Source: Planctomycetaceae bacterium
GTDB lineage: Bacteria > Planctomycetota > Planctomycetia > Pirellulales > Thermoguttaceae
Reading direction: 5' to 3'
Length of the DNA stretch: 33,553 nucleotides
Assembly: GCA_015062085.1 (NCBI GenBank)
Contig: SUVI01000019.1
Span: forward strand, 1 to 33,553
Made by a program: the position numbers and the translations under genes. Under the pieces are notes generated by a model. It did not search any database. It had not been told where the DNA came from and saw only the letters and a list, made by a program, of their open reading frames with translations. Shown here piece after piece: positions 1-8,316 of the stretch; position 1 is the stretch's first letter, and the number at the start of each line of letters is the position of its first letter.

Positions 1-766
1 GGACGGAATCAAAGTCGGCATTCCCTGCCTTCGCCAGCATTTCTCGCACATTTTCGGAAGCCGTCTGCGCCGGATCTTCCGTCGAAAGTTGGATCCCTTT
101 TCCCGTCAGCACATTTCCGCGGAACGGATAGGCCCAGAAACCGATCGAATTCTCCGACGGCGTGAAATTTCCGTCCGTGACCTCCCGCAGATGAAGCGTC
201 CGCGTGTGGAATGCCGGGTCCTCGTAGACGATCCGATTGAAGAGATTTTCCGTCCCGGTCCAGTCCAGCGTGTAGGTGGAGAGACCGATCCCCATACCAT
301 ATTTCCCGCATTCTTCCGCCGCGAATGCCCAGAAATCCCACCATTCCGGCGTGAAGATCTCAGGAGAATTCGGGAACGTGGGCCAATGAGGATGACTTGT
401 GTCTTTATGTGCGTAGTTGACCTGCATTCCGGTCACGCCTTTTTCGTGAAGCTCGCGGATCTGCCATGCGAGGCGGTCTTTATCCAGTTTGTCGCCGCTC
501 CACCACCAGAAAGGCACTTCTCCGAAACCTTCCGGCGGAGTCTGAAACGCATCCGGCGTCAGCGTCATTTTCGGGTCAGGATACCCGGCCGGGACCGTAC
601 CCAAAACCGGGAGTTTGGCCGGATCGGAAAGCGAAAGTACGGAGTCATTCTGCGCAGCACCAGAAGACGGAGCAGCCAGAAACGCAGAGGCGAGAAAAAC
701 GGCAGCACACCCGGAAAGAGCGGCCGACGAGGGCAGGAGCCTCCGAAATAAAAATGAAATCTTCAT
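1..766 (-). CDS. Secreted GH106-like glycoside hydrolase, N-terminal part (cut by window edge)
   Basis: The leftward frame is open from an ATG at 764-766 to the first base of the window, giving 255 residues with no stop; the gene continues outside. An AGGA lies 8 bases before the ATG. Residues 1-38 form a signal peptide (basic start, long hydrophobic stretch, SGAA cleavage site). The mature part has the motif PFWWWSGDKLDK followed by WQIRELHEKGVTGMQVNY (about residues 85-117). That is the start of a TIM barrel as seen in GH106 alpha-L-rhamnosidase-like and related GH2-clan proteins, in which a tryptophan run precedes 'the helix plus G-(hydrophobic) strand'. The catalytic residues would lie beyond the edge, so substrate cannot be read. 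It is divergent from a polysaccharide lyase-like gene, which suggests a shared glycan-degradation role. An uncharacterised TIM-barrel hydrolase of another family is the main alternative. Confidence 0.65.
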   Translation of the reverse strand, partial: MKISFLFRRLLPSSAALSGCAAVFLASAFLAAPSSGAAQNDSVLSLSDPAKLPVLGTVPAGYPDPKMTLTPDAFQTPPEGFGEVPFWWWSGDKLDKDRLAWQIRELHEKGVTGMQVNYAHKDTSHPHWPTFPNSPEIFTPEWWDFWAFAAEECGKYGMGIGLSTYTLDWTGTENLFNRIVYEDPAFHTRTLHLREVTDGNFTPSENSIGFWAYPFRGNVLTGKGIQLSTEDPAQTASENVREMLAKAGNADFDSV

Positions 767-819
767 GAGCAAATTCCTGAAAAAGGTAGGACTAAAGGAC
801 AAAAAACAAAATGTCTCCC

Positions 820-918
820 AATCATTTTAGCACAGATCTTCCAAAAAGCAAGATGCGGGGGAAAAAATCCTGTCGACTCAACAAAAAAAAGTCAAAATTT
901 CGAGTCTCTAAAATGATT
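820..918. repeat. 11-base perfect inverted repeat, possible operator pair
   Basis: AATCATTTTAG at 820-830 is the exact reverse complement of CTAAAATGATT at 908-918, with 77 bases between. One arm covers the leftward -10; the other lies 12 bases upstream of the rightward -35. Placement between two divergent promoters fits a regulator that controls both genes, but a chance A/T-rich match is possible. Confidence 0.4.
824..851 (-). promoter_or_regulatory. Putative sigma70 promoter for the GH106-like gene
   Basis: On the minus strand TTGCTT (846-851), 16 bases, TAAAAT (824-829). The -10 lies inside one arm of the inverted repeat, so a protein bound there would be expected to affect initiation. 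Confidence 0.45.
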
Positions 919-930
919 TTGTACCGGCAC

Positions 931-959
931 TTGACTTCTTCCAGATTTTCCGGTAGAAT
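931..959 (+). promoter_or_regulatory. Putative sigma70 promoter for the heparinase-like gene
   Basis: TTGACT (931-936), 17-base spacer, TAGAAT (954-959). Near-consensus hexamers and ideal spacing, 130 bases before the ATG at 1090. Confidence 0.6.
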
Positions 960-1089
960 AATCTGAAAGAATGCGAAAACATTCCGAACCGCAACGATAG
1001 CCGATCCATTTCAGCAGCGTGCCCTGCCCAAAAGATCCGCTAACGAATCAACCCGCCCTCTTTTCCTCACCTGTTTTCAGGAGCTGAAA

Positions 1090-4000
1090 ATGAACCATTT
1101 CATCCCGTTTTTTTTCATTTGTGGAATTTTATCTTCCATCTTTACACTTCATGCGGTCCCCCTGACTGCGGCAGAACAAAATGTTCCCGCCTCTTCCGTA
1201 CCTGCCGCATCTTCTACCCCTATCGCACATACCGACTCTCTTTCGCCAGTTTCCGACACAGAACGCCTTTCTCTTATGCCGGAAGAAAACTCTAGCTGGA
1301 AAGACTCCTGGAATTCCAAGAAAAACGTAAAGCTCGAGCGAAACAGTGAATTGGATCTGCTTTCTGTAGAGATCGACCCTTCGGAGTTCGATTTCGGCTG
1401 GTTCCAGCGCAAGATACCGAACGGCGATCTCTCGCAGTTCTGCGGGATCTACGGACGTTTTCGCGTTCCGCCGGGAAATTTCGGAAAAAAGCTCCACGCA
1501 ATGATGGTCCTCGCGACCCCTGGAAAACCGTCGGAATATTACACTCAGGAAATTGGACGGTGTGCAGACAGTGCAGGAAACTGGGTCGAATTTTTTCTGC
1601 CGTTTTCCCAATTCACTCCAAGCCGCAATGCTTCCGCCCGAGCATTTGGGACCCATCTTCTAAAACCGGGCGACGCACTCGAGATCTCGATCAGCGTCGG
1701 AACCGATCCCATGAAGATCGAGTTTGACTCTCTCCGTTTCGTGCTCAAAGAGGAAGAGGCAACACTGGGACGAAGAGTCGCAAGAATGCGTTTCATGCGT
1801 CTTCTGAAACCCGGATCGGAAATCGGCGGAAACGTTCACCCGCGGCTTCTTCTTCATGGAAAACGGCTTGAACGCATTCGTGCAAAAGCCTCGGAAGGCG
1901 GGATCCAGCAAGCCGGATTTGAGCGGCTGATGGAACTGGCAGAAGATGCCATGAAAAAAATCGACGCGGAAGCCCCGCTGAAACGTGCGTTTGCCTACGA
2001 GCTGAATCCAGAGATGACCCCGCACCAAAACCGAGGACGCTTTGAAGGAACGCTCAACCCACTGGTCATTCCGCTGGAAACTCTCGCGGCGGCGGCCGTA
2101 ATTTCCGGCAATGAACGCTATGGCAAACACGCAGCACGCGCATTAGTGAACATGGCGCGCACTCTGGACGTTCATTCTCCCGAGATCAGCCAGGGGTTCT
2201 ACTACACGCGGACTTTTTACGTACGGACACTCGCCTTTGGATACGATTGGCTCTACCATTGGCTGACGCCGGAGGAAAGAATGGAGGTCAAAGCGACGCT
2301 CCTCGGATTCATCGACGACATTTACACACGCTCGTGGAAGGGAAGCTGGGGCCGTCATCCTCTGGACCGGGTCTGGAACTGGGATCCCGGACTGGTTTCG
2401 TGTGCGGGACTCGGCATTTTGGCAATGGAAGGAGAGACTCTCGCGGCAGAAGAGGCCATGCTTTTCCAATTCCGCCGACATCTGCGTGACTATCTGACGC
2501 TCGGCATCGATTTTGACGGCTGCTGTCACGAAGGTCCCGCCTATCTCAGTTACGGGATCGGGGCAGGACCGCATTTTGCAGAATGTCTGCGCGACCGGGG
2601 GCTTGGCGATCTTTTTGTGGAGACCAACTGGAAATTGACCCCGATCTGGCTCACTGCGGAACTGCTGCCGAATCGCCGTCAGTGGAACAATCTCTCAGAC
2701 TGCGGATCAGGTCAGGCTGCCGGCTCTCCGGTCTACGCATACACATGCGGACGCCTTGCGGAACTGGCCAAAACAGACCCGGTACGACGCGGTGAAAAGC
2801 TCGAAATTCCCAAGGAAACTTTCAGCGGACTCTCCTACCTCGCGCATTTCCAGGAAACTCCAGGACCGCGTCATCTTTCTATGGGAGCTCTTGCGGAACT
2901 GATGGGCTGGTGCTGGAACCATGGAAGCGGCGCACGTGCTCCTGAAAACTTCGGAGATGCCGCGGCACTGGCATTCGTGCTCTTCTACGAAGAGTGCCCC
3001 ATCGCTGAAGATCCGGGGATCTACCTGCCGAAACTTCAGTTTTTCAGAGGACGCGGACTAGCCGTTGCGCGTGACGGAGGATATGGAAAGAACGCCCTCC
3101 ATCTTGCCGTCGAAGCTGGTCCTCATGCCGCTGGACATGACCAGAGCGACAAAGGAACCTTCACCCTGCGTGCTTTCGGCGCAGACATGGTCATCGACAG
3201 CGGATACGGAAATGACGGAAACCCAAACGCCAGCGGAAGCAGTTTTGCGCACAACGTGGTCCTCATCGACGGTCAGGGCCAGCCGATGAATTGGCACAAT
3301 TCCAGCGACGGTGAGATCACGGGGATCCGACACTCCGAAACCTTTGACTGGATCCGCACTTCCGCGGTCAATGCGTGGAATTTCCGGTACGCCGACAAAG
3401 AAAAACTCCCAACGGGGCAGGAAGTAGAAAAAGCCGACCGGCACTACATTCTCGTACGCAGCACAGGAGACGGGATCCCGCCGTACGTCGTGACGTTTGA
3501 TGATTTCCGAAAAAAAGACGGTTCAGAACACGAATTTACCTGGCAGTGGCACATTCCGCCGGAAAATCGATTCCAGATCGGTGAAATGTCATGGACCTCC
3601 GTACCTACAGGCGGAAGTTACCGTGTCCTGACGACGAGACCGGACAAATGCCGAGGAAAAGCCGTTTTTGAACTCACGGCTCCGGAAACGGGACGATTCC
3701 AGATTGCAGGATTTACTCGATGCGCCGGCGCGGACCCGGGAAAATCCGACAGTTTCTGGGTGAAACTCAACGGAGGTCCCCGATCCTGCTGGGATCTCGT
3801 CAATTCCTTAAACTTCACGTGGAGCCTGCTTAAGGACCGCGAAGCCGGAACGCCGCACACACTCTACCTCACGAAAGGGGAAAAGGTCCGATGCGAGATC
3901 TGCGCAAGAGAACCGGAAGCGCAGCTCGCATTTCTTGCGCTGACGCCGGCAGATGAAGGGCTCCCGCCGTTTCCGGATGACGAGACCTCCATTCCGGAAG

Positions 4001-4407
4001 ACGGTTCCATACTCGGAGCATTTTCTGCAGTCAGATCAGTAGGCACTTCTGAAGATCCCTTTCTTTTAGAGACCGTGACCCTGCAGGCCTCCAATGCCGT
4101 ACTGACGGTCTTCCCTGTCTGTACTCCTGCAGGAAACACCTCAACGGAATGGTTCACCACGTCAAAAGAAGGGGTGCATCCCAAACTTCTGCACTCCGTT
4201 CAAGCCGTTGAACCAAAATTCCTCATGGTCCTCATCCCCCGACAGGACGATTATGCGGCACTGCCGACCGTAAAAGCGCTGCACACAGCCCCAGATCAAA
4301 TCGGCGCAGAGATCCAATGGCCCTGCGGCCGCGTTGACAGGATCGTATTTCGTCCGGGAGAAAACGGCATGATTCCGGAATTTCAGAGAGAGACCAGTCC
4401 GAAGTAA
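1090..4407 (+). CDS. Secreted heparinase II/III family polysaccharide lyase-like protein
   Basis: This encodes 1105 residues starting at an ATG preceded by AGGAG (1079-1083). Residues 1-28 are a signal peptide, so it is exported. Residues about 50-220 look like a beta-rich carbohydrate-binding-type domain. An alpha/alpha-toroid follows, beginning near HPRLLLHGKRLERIRAKA (about 249) and containing VWNWDPGLVSCAGLG (about 425) and GCCHEGPAYLSYGIGAG (about 477). The heparinase II/III C-terminal beta-sandwich starts near 675 with HAAGHDQSDKGTF and SSFAHNVVLIDGQGQ, the typical histidine-containing core. The last 350 residues are additional beta-rich sequence. Families with this fold (PL12, PL15, PL17, PL21 and relatives) cleave uronic-acid polysaccharides by beta-elimination; the substrate cannot be assigned here. 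It is longer than most relatives (600-900 residues). Confidence 0.8.
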   Translation: MNHFIPFFFICGILSSIFTLHAVPLTAAEQNVPASSVPAASSTPIAHTDSLSPVSDTERLSLMPEENSSWKDSWNSKKNVKLERNSELDLLSVEIDPSEFDFGWFQRKIPNGDLSQFCGIYGRFRVPPGNFGKKLHAMMVLATPGKPSEYYTQEIGRCADSAGNWVEFFLPFSQFTPSRNASARAFGTHLLKPGDALEISISVGTDPMKIEFDSLRFVLKEEEATLGRRVARMRFMRLLKPGSEIGGNVHPRLLLHGKRLERIRAKASEGGIQQAGFERLMELAEDAMKKIDAEAPLKRAFAYELNPEMTPHQNRGRFEGTLNPLVIPLETLAAAAVISGNERYGKHAARALVNMARTLDVHSPEISQGFYYTRTFYVRTLAFGYDWLYHWLTPEERMEVKATLLGFIDDIYTRSWKGSWGRHPLDRVWNWDPGLVSCAGLGILAMEGETLAAEEAMLFQFRRHLRDYLTLGIDFDGCCHEGPAYLSYGIGAGPHFAECLRDRGLGDLFVETNWKLTPIWLTAELLPNRRQWNNLSDCGSGQAAGSPVYAYTCGRLAELAKTDPVRRGEKLEIPKETFSGLSYLAHFQETPGPRHLSMGALAELMGWCWNHGSGARAPENFGDAAALAFVLFYEECPIAEDPGIYLPKLQFFRGRGLAVARDGGYGKNALHLAVEAGPHAAGHDQSDKGTFTLRAFGADMVIDSGYGNDGNPNASGSSFAHNVVLIDGQGQPMNWHNSSDGEITGIRHSETFDWIRTSAVNAWNFRYADKEKLPTGQEVEKADRHYILVRSTGDGIPPYVVTFDDFRKKDGSEHEFTWQWHIPPENRFQIGEMSWTSVPTGGSYRVLTTRPDKCRGKAVFELTAPETGRFQIAGFTRCAGADPGKSDSFWVKLNGGPRSCWDLVNSLNFTWSLLKDREAGTPHTLYLTKGEKVRCEICAREPEAQLAFLALTPADEGLPPFPDDETSIPEDGSILGAFSAVRSVGTSEDPFLLETVTLQASNAVLTVFPVCTPAGNTSTEWFTTSKEGVHPKLLHSVQAVEPKFLMVLIPRQDDYAALPTVKALHTAPDQIGAEIQWPCGRVDRIVFRPGENGMIPEFQRETSPK

Positions 4408-4441
4408 AAAACACGAAATACGTAAAAATGGAGAAAAACGC

Positions 4442-4481
4442 GAAACGGGGAGACGCCAAAACAAAACGTACTCCCCGTTTC
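4442..4481 (-). terminator. Rho-independent terminator between convergent genes
   Basis: Perfect 11-base stem GAAACGGGGAG (4442-4452) / CTCCCCGTTTC (4471-4481), loop of 18 bases. Read leftward it is followed by GCG and five T residues, so it most likely ends the kinase/TerY-P operon. Rightward the tail is only T-rich, and it may end the heparinase-like transcript less efficiently. Confidence 0.65.
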
Positions 4482-4582
4482 TGATCCGTTTCCTGCGGCT
4501 TAACGCTCACTGTATTCAGCCTGAAACGTGCCGGCAAAGTTTTGAAAATGTACCGACCGAAGAAACACTCTTCGGCCAGAGT

Positions 4583-5755
4583 TTAGCAAAACTGACTAAT
4601 GAGCCAACAGATCGCAATAAATATTATAAAGATAACACAGCCTGTGGCTTCGTTATCGGCCGATGGCGATGTTGCCGGTGCTGTTGCCGGTGCGGTCGGC
4701 GGTGCGGTCGGCGGCGGTGTCGTTGCCGAACCCTGCGCTCCTCCGCCATTCTGTTTGGCAGCCTGATTGACGGTATTTGGATACCCTGTATGTCTGGGAC
4801 CGGAAGGTCTCTGGATCCTTCCCGGCTGCGGCAGACCAGCCAACACATTGTACCACTCATCCGGCGTTGGACGTCTTTTCTGGCCTGAGGGATTATTTAC
4901 CGGATGGGTATCATGGAACGCACGCTTGAAAAGCTCGCGGATCTCCGCCGACAACGCATTCCAGCGATCCACACAGTGCGGATCGATCAGGGACGGATTC
5001 TGCGTGTAAGCAAAAAATCCCAGCTTCACGCATTCTTCATGACTTGACGGACCGTTTTTATGAGGATACGGCTGAACCATTCCATAAAACATGAACAGAT
5101 GGAAAAAAAGGTACGCCAGTACATAATTTTCTTCATCACACGTTCGTATGCGATTCGGATTCTGTAACCGCTCGGGACTGATATAAGTAGGCAACTGAAC
5201 GTCGCATTCATGCCCGCCGATCATAAAACTGTCACTGTCGATGAGAGTAATATGATTGTTTTTTTCATTGAGTATGATATTCTGCGGCTGAAGGTCGCCC
5301 ACGATAATCGGCCACTCGTTTTTCCCAATGTTAATATTATGCAGTGCACGGATCGTTTTTGCAATGTTTCTCGCGATATTTAGGATCGCATACTCATCCA
5401 TCGTTTGGGAATTGTACATCTGAGTAAACCATTCACTCAGTTTGATCCCGTGGACTCGCGGAACGATATATCCCTGAAACTTATGCTGATAATAAACCGC
5501 ATTCTGGATCCAGCACACATCAGACGTGATCTGCGAAAGCCCTGCGTGCATTGCTTCAAATGCCTCGATCTTCTGACGAAGCATATCCCATTTTTCGGGA
5601 TCTGCTCTTTTATTGGATTTATATATTTTCAACAGAAGATGCGATTTGCCCTGTATTTCATAAACGATCCCCTCTCCGCCCTCTGCGACTCGAGGACCGA
5701 TCTTGTACCGGGTACCGTCCTTAAGAAAGACATTATTACCTGTTGTTGGAATCAT
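4583..5755 (-). CDS. Atypical protein kinase of a TerY-P triad, with C-terminal membrane anchor
   Basis: 390 residues; ATG at 5753-5755 with AGGT 7 bases upstream. Kinase features: glycine loop AEGGEGIVY (24-32), probable ATP lysine K43 in LLLKIY, catalytic loop GDLQPQN (153-159) with D154 present but the usual lysine replaced by Q, metal site IDSDSF (172-177) in place of DFG, and SPERL (193-197) in place of APE. The GD-x-x-P-x-N / IDSDSF pattern is that of kinases found in TerY-P triads (VWA + PP2C + kinase; Anantharaman, Iyer and Aravind). After about residue 300 comes a Pro/Ala/Thr-rich linker (about 340-368), then a hydrophobic segment (about 371-388) ending at the C-terminus. The enzyme should therefore be tail-anchored with its catalytic domain in the cytosol. 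It is the last gene of the operon, 41 bases after the phosphatase. Activity despite the missing lysine is likely from family precedent but not shown. Confidence 0.8.
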   Translation of the reverse strand: MIPTTGNNVFLKDGTRYKIGPRVAEGGEGIVYEIQGKSHLLLKIYKSNKRADPEKWDMLRQKIEAFEAMHAGLSQITSDVCWIQNAVYYQHKFQGYIVPRVHGIKLSEWFTQMYNSQTMDEYAILNIARNIAKTIRALHNINIGKNEWPIIVGDLQPQNIILNEKNNHITLIDSDSFMIGGHECDVQLPTYISPERLQNPNRIRTCDEENYVLAYLFFHLFMFYGMVQPYPHKNGPSSHEECVKLGFFAYTQNPSLIDPHCVDRWNALSAEIRELFKRAFHDTHPVNNPSGQKRRPTPDEWYNVLAGLPQPGRIQRPSGPRHTGYPNTVNQAAKQNGGGAQGSATTPPPTAPPTAPATAPATSPSADNEATGCVIFIIFIAICWLISQFC

Positions 5756-5796
5756 GTTATTACCTGATCTAAATCTTGAACCTTCTTTCGTTTATC

Positions 5797-8010
5797 CTAG
5801 AATTCCGAGGGCTTGTCAAATACTTCAACAGAGGGAGTATACGGTGTCTTTCCAAAATCTTCCACGGGATTTGGAAAGACAGCCGGTCTCTGAGCACTAG
5901 CTCCGGCATCATTCGGTCCCTGACCGTTAGTCTGACCGCCATCCGATTCCTGAACGCTATCAGGAGCGGCTTTTCCGGCTCCATTCAGTCCCCTACCGTA
6001 ATTCTGACCGCCATCCGATTCCTGAACGCTATCAGGAGCGGCTTTTCCGGCTCCATTCAGTCCCCAACCGTTAGTCTGACCGCCATCCGATTCCTGAACG
6101 CTATCAGGAGCGGCTTTTCCGGCTCCATTCAGTCCCCAACCGTAATTCTGACCGCCATCCGATTCCTGAACGCTATCAGGAGCGGCTTTTCCGGCTCCAT
6201 TCAGTCCCCAACCGTAATTCTGACCGCCATCCGATTCCTGAACGCTATCAGGAGCGGCATTTTCGGCACCATTCGGTTCCCAACCGTAATTCTGACCGCC
6301 ATCCGATTCCTGAACGCTATCAGGAGCGGCTTTTCCGTCATCTTGCGAAACATCTTCCGGGATCATAGGACTGGGATCACCGCTCTTCGGTTCCGGTAAA
6401 ATTTTAGGTTCAGAATCAGTTTTCTCGTGACCGAACTCCTGCGGCTCTGCATCTTTGCCGGTTTTGTGCGTCATTTCTTCGATTTTTTTAGAATCTTCAC
6501 CGTCCGCACTCTCAATGGGCTTCGGAGCCGGCGATTGGAACGGTCCCTTATCCATGACCATAGGCCGTAATACAAGATATCCAAAAAAGACAATGAAACT
6601 GAGCAGCACGCCGATTATAAAAATGCAAACCATCTCCATACCCCTCTCATTGCTGCTCGGATCGGAAGTCGGCGTACTTGGATCAGATTTCGGCCTAGCC
6701 GGAGCAGAGGTCGGGTGCGTGCCCGAATTGGATGTCAGACGTGTGCCCGAATTGGATGTCAGACGTGTGCCCGGATCAGAGGTCGTACGCGTGCCCGGAT
6801 CGGCGGTCAGGCGCGTACCCAGTGTGTCTCGCCCCGAAATCGGTTTCGGATCCGACATTGAAGGCACAGACTGCGTCGTTTTCTTTCGCGGCTCATAAGG
6901 GACAGGCTGAAATTCGATCTTCTGTTCCTGCTGCGGCGTCATGCTCTTTTTGATAAGTCCGAGAGTACAGTCGTCAAAGACCTTGATCTCCTGCATCTGT
7001 TTGATGGCGTCGATGATTTTTTCATGCGAACGGCGCGGAGTATCCCAATCCGTCAGCAGCGAGGCAAATAGTTCCGACGTCGACGGTTCAAACGGCACCC
7101 ACTTCTCAATCAAACACTGTTCCGGACCATCGGAAAACAGCATGAAATCAGAAAGCCGCTTTTCACGAAATTGCGGCATTTCCGAATGCAGGAGCCTCAT
7201 TTTTTCGATCGCATTCTCACTCGTGATGAAGGTCGTCGTATTGGAATACTCACCATTGTCGGGAGCAGAAAGCACAAAAGGTTTCCGTTCGCATTCGTCT
7301 ATGGCGAAAATACCTCCGTCCCCCAGCTGCAGCGTGACCCAGCTTCCGTCATCTCCCACGAGACACGCAACGATCGTGCAGCCGTATTCATTGTACGGAC
7401 ACTCGGTCTGCCCGATGATCGTTCGTTCATTTTCCGAATCCAGAAGCCCTCTCTCCCGGACCAGCCTCGGCAGCTCCGACTCAACGAAACGCTGCCATTG
7501 GGGCAAAAGTACCGTGTAAAGTTTCTGTCTGGCATAATGATCGATCCCCTTGCAGTTTCCTTTAGACGCGGGCGGCAGTTTTTCTACGATACACGAGCGG
7601 CTCCATTCGGAAATAATATTTTTCATTTGGTTTCCCAGAAACGCGCTATAATCATCAGAGGCAAGATTCCCTATTTTTGTCAGCTCTTCATGAATGCGAG
7701 ACTTCCACTCATCCGCGAACCGATCGAAAATTGCCTGCCGTAAAGAAGTTTTCGCGTTCAAAAGCTCACGTTCTGAAAAACGAGAAAAATTATCCGCATT
7801 CCTAAAAAGCCAATCCACAACATGACGGCTGGTAATTTCCGCACCGATCTGGCTCCACGCACAGCTTCCCCCGCCGTCGCAAACGCACAATGCCGTGTAA
7901 GTCCGGCCTCTGATCTTTCGAATTTCCGCATAAGCTGCATCTTCACAGGGAGTATTATCTGCAACATGCGATCTTCCCTGAACGGAAGCATAAGATACAA
8001 TGTGACTCAT
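5797..8010 (-). CDS. PP2C-type protein phosphatase with membrane segment and tandem-repeat tail (TerY-P triad)
   Basis: 737 residues. I chose the ATG at 8008-8010 because AAAGGA sits 6 bases before it; the in-frame TTG at 8023-8025 has no such site. The PPM/PP2C domain (about 1-365) starts MSHIVSYASVQGRSH and keeps metal-binding acids: D24 in PCEDA, D45 in VCDGGG, the aspartate of LQLGDGG, FSDGPE, and FDDCTLG. Next comes a Ser/Thr/Pro linker with 8-residue repeats, a single membrane segment (about 460-485), and about 250 acidic, low-complexity residues with six 24-residue repeats. The expected role is to reverse phosphorylation by the neighbouring kinase, possibly on the VWA protein. The repeat tail lies on the other side of the membrane from the catalytic domain. 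The family normally lacks such a long tail. The tail's function is unknown. Confidence 0.85.
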   Translation of the reverse strand: MSHIVSYASVQGRSHVADNTPCEDAAYAEIRKIRGRTYTALCVCDGGGSCAWSQIGAEITSRHVVDWLFRNADNFSRFSERELLNAKTSLRQAIFDRFADEWKSRIHEELTKIGNLASDDYSAFLGNQMKNIISEWSRSCIVEKLPPASKGNCKGIDHYARQKLYTVLLPQWQRFVESELPRLVRERGLLDSENERTIIGQTECPYNEYGCTIVACLVGDDGSWVTLQLGDGGIFAIDECERKPFVLSAPDNGEYSNTTTFITSENAIEKMRLLHSEMPQFREKRLSDFMLFSDGPEQCLIEKWVPFEPSTSELFASLLTDWDTPRRSHEKIIDAIKQMQEIKVFDDCTLGLIKKSMTPQQEQKIEFQPVPYEPRKKTTQSVPSMSDPKPISGRDTLGTRLTADPGTRTTSDPGTRLTSNSGTRLTSNSGTHPTSAPARPKSDPSTPTSDPSSNERGMEMVCIFIIGVLLSFIVFFGYLVLRPMVMDKGPFQSPAPKPIESADGEDSKKIEEMTHKTGKDAEPQEFGHEKTDSEPKILPEPKSGDPSPMIPEDVSQDDGKAAPDSVQESDGGQNYGWEPNGAENAAPDSVQESDGGQNYGWGLNGAGKAAPDSVQESDGGQNYGWGLNGAGKAAPDSVQESDGGQTNGWGLNGAGKAAPDSVQESDGGQNYGRGLNGAGKAAPDSVQESDGGQTNGQGPNDAGASAQRPAVFPNPVEDFGKTPYTPSVEVFDKPSEF
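5899..6330 (-). repeat. Six tandem 72-base repeats inside the phosphatase gene
   Basis: Six in-frame 24-residue units starting AAPDSVQESDGG, then variable N-Y-G-W or T-N-G-W, then GLNGAG-K. Units 2 and 3 are identical in protein; the outermost units (1 and 6) are the most diverged, as expected for expansion in the middle of an array. Because 72 is divisible by three, gain or loss of units keeps the frame. Confidence 0.95.
6697..6816 (-). repeat. Five 24-base repeats coding for 8-residue TRLTSxxG units
   Basis: In-frame units TRLTADPG, TRTTSDPG, TRLTSNSG, TRLTSNSG, THPTSAPA in the linker just before the phosphatase membrane segment. The third and fourth units are identical at DNA level. Confidence 0.8.
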
Positions 8011-8316
8011 GATCTTTCCTTTCAATTCTATTTTTTGTTAAATTCCAGATGATCCGACGATCCCAAACCGCCAAATGATACTGAAATCAAAGTTCACTTT
8101 TTACGTCAAACGCTCTCAAGAGCATCTCTATACCGATGCGAACCGACCGGCGCCATCAAATAGAACCGGAAATATCGATATAAAAGACACGTGGAAGAAA
8201 TGGACAGCTTCCATAACGGAAACTGCCATTTTCAGAATTCATTTTTGCCAAACTCTTTGATCGACATTAGTCCCTCCGATACTCCGAAGAATACCGGAGG
8301 TCCAAAATTCAAGCAT
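8011..8316. other. 306-base gap inside the TerY-P operon
   Basis: No intact gene. The gap holds the phosphatase ribosome binding site and a degraded copy of the 3' end of the VWA gene (8101-8153). I see no terminator or clear promoter, so the phosphatase and kinase are probably transcribed from the promoter upstream of the VWA gene. Confidence 0.5.
8101..8153 (-). pseudogene. Decayed duplicate of the VWA gene's 3' end
   Basis: The segment around 8104-8152 aligns with 8330-8376, the last codons of the VWA gene. The stretch TCAAACGCTCTCA is shared exactly, 18 of the first 20 aligned bases match, and overall identity is about three-quarters with one 2-base insertion. In the matching frame the copy is broken by stops. 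It suggests that a second VWA gene once stood between the present VWA and phosphatase genes and was mostly deleted. Confidence 0.45.

Larger units (their letters stand above)
767..1089. other. Divergent intergenic region between the GH106-like and heparinase-like genes
   Basis: This 323-base region has no credible gene. It holds back-to-back sigma70-like promoters (824-851 leftward, 931-959 rightward) and an 11-base perfect inverted repeat (820-830 and 908-918). The centre is rich in A and T tracts (about 860-900). The rightward transcript would have a leader of about 120 bases in which I see no riboswitch or strong hairpin. Confidence 0.6.

Noticed and set aside
89..751. 220-codon plus-strand frame at the left edge
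   Set aside because: The opposite strand carries a signal peptide and glycosidase-like motifs in an uninterrupted frame; this one is Arg-rich without motifs.
5899..6330. CRISPR array
   Set aside because: The repeats are contiguous 72-base in-frame coding units with no unique spacers, and no cas gene is present.
5776..6399. Plus-strand repetitive frame with SPTVxLTAIRFLNAIRSGF units
   Set aside because: It is the reverse complement of the 72-base repeats in the phosphatase gene; the repetitive look comes from that array.
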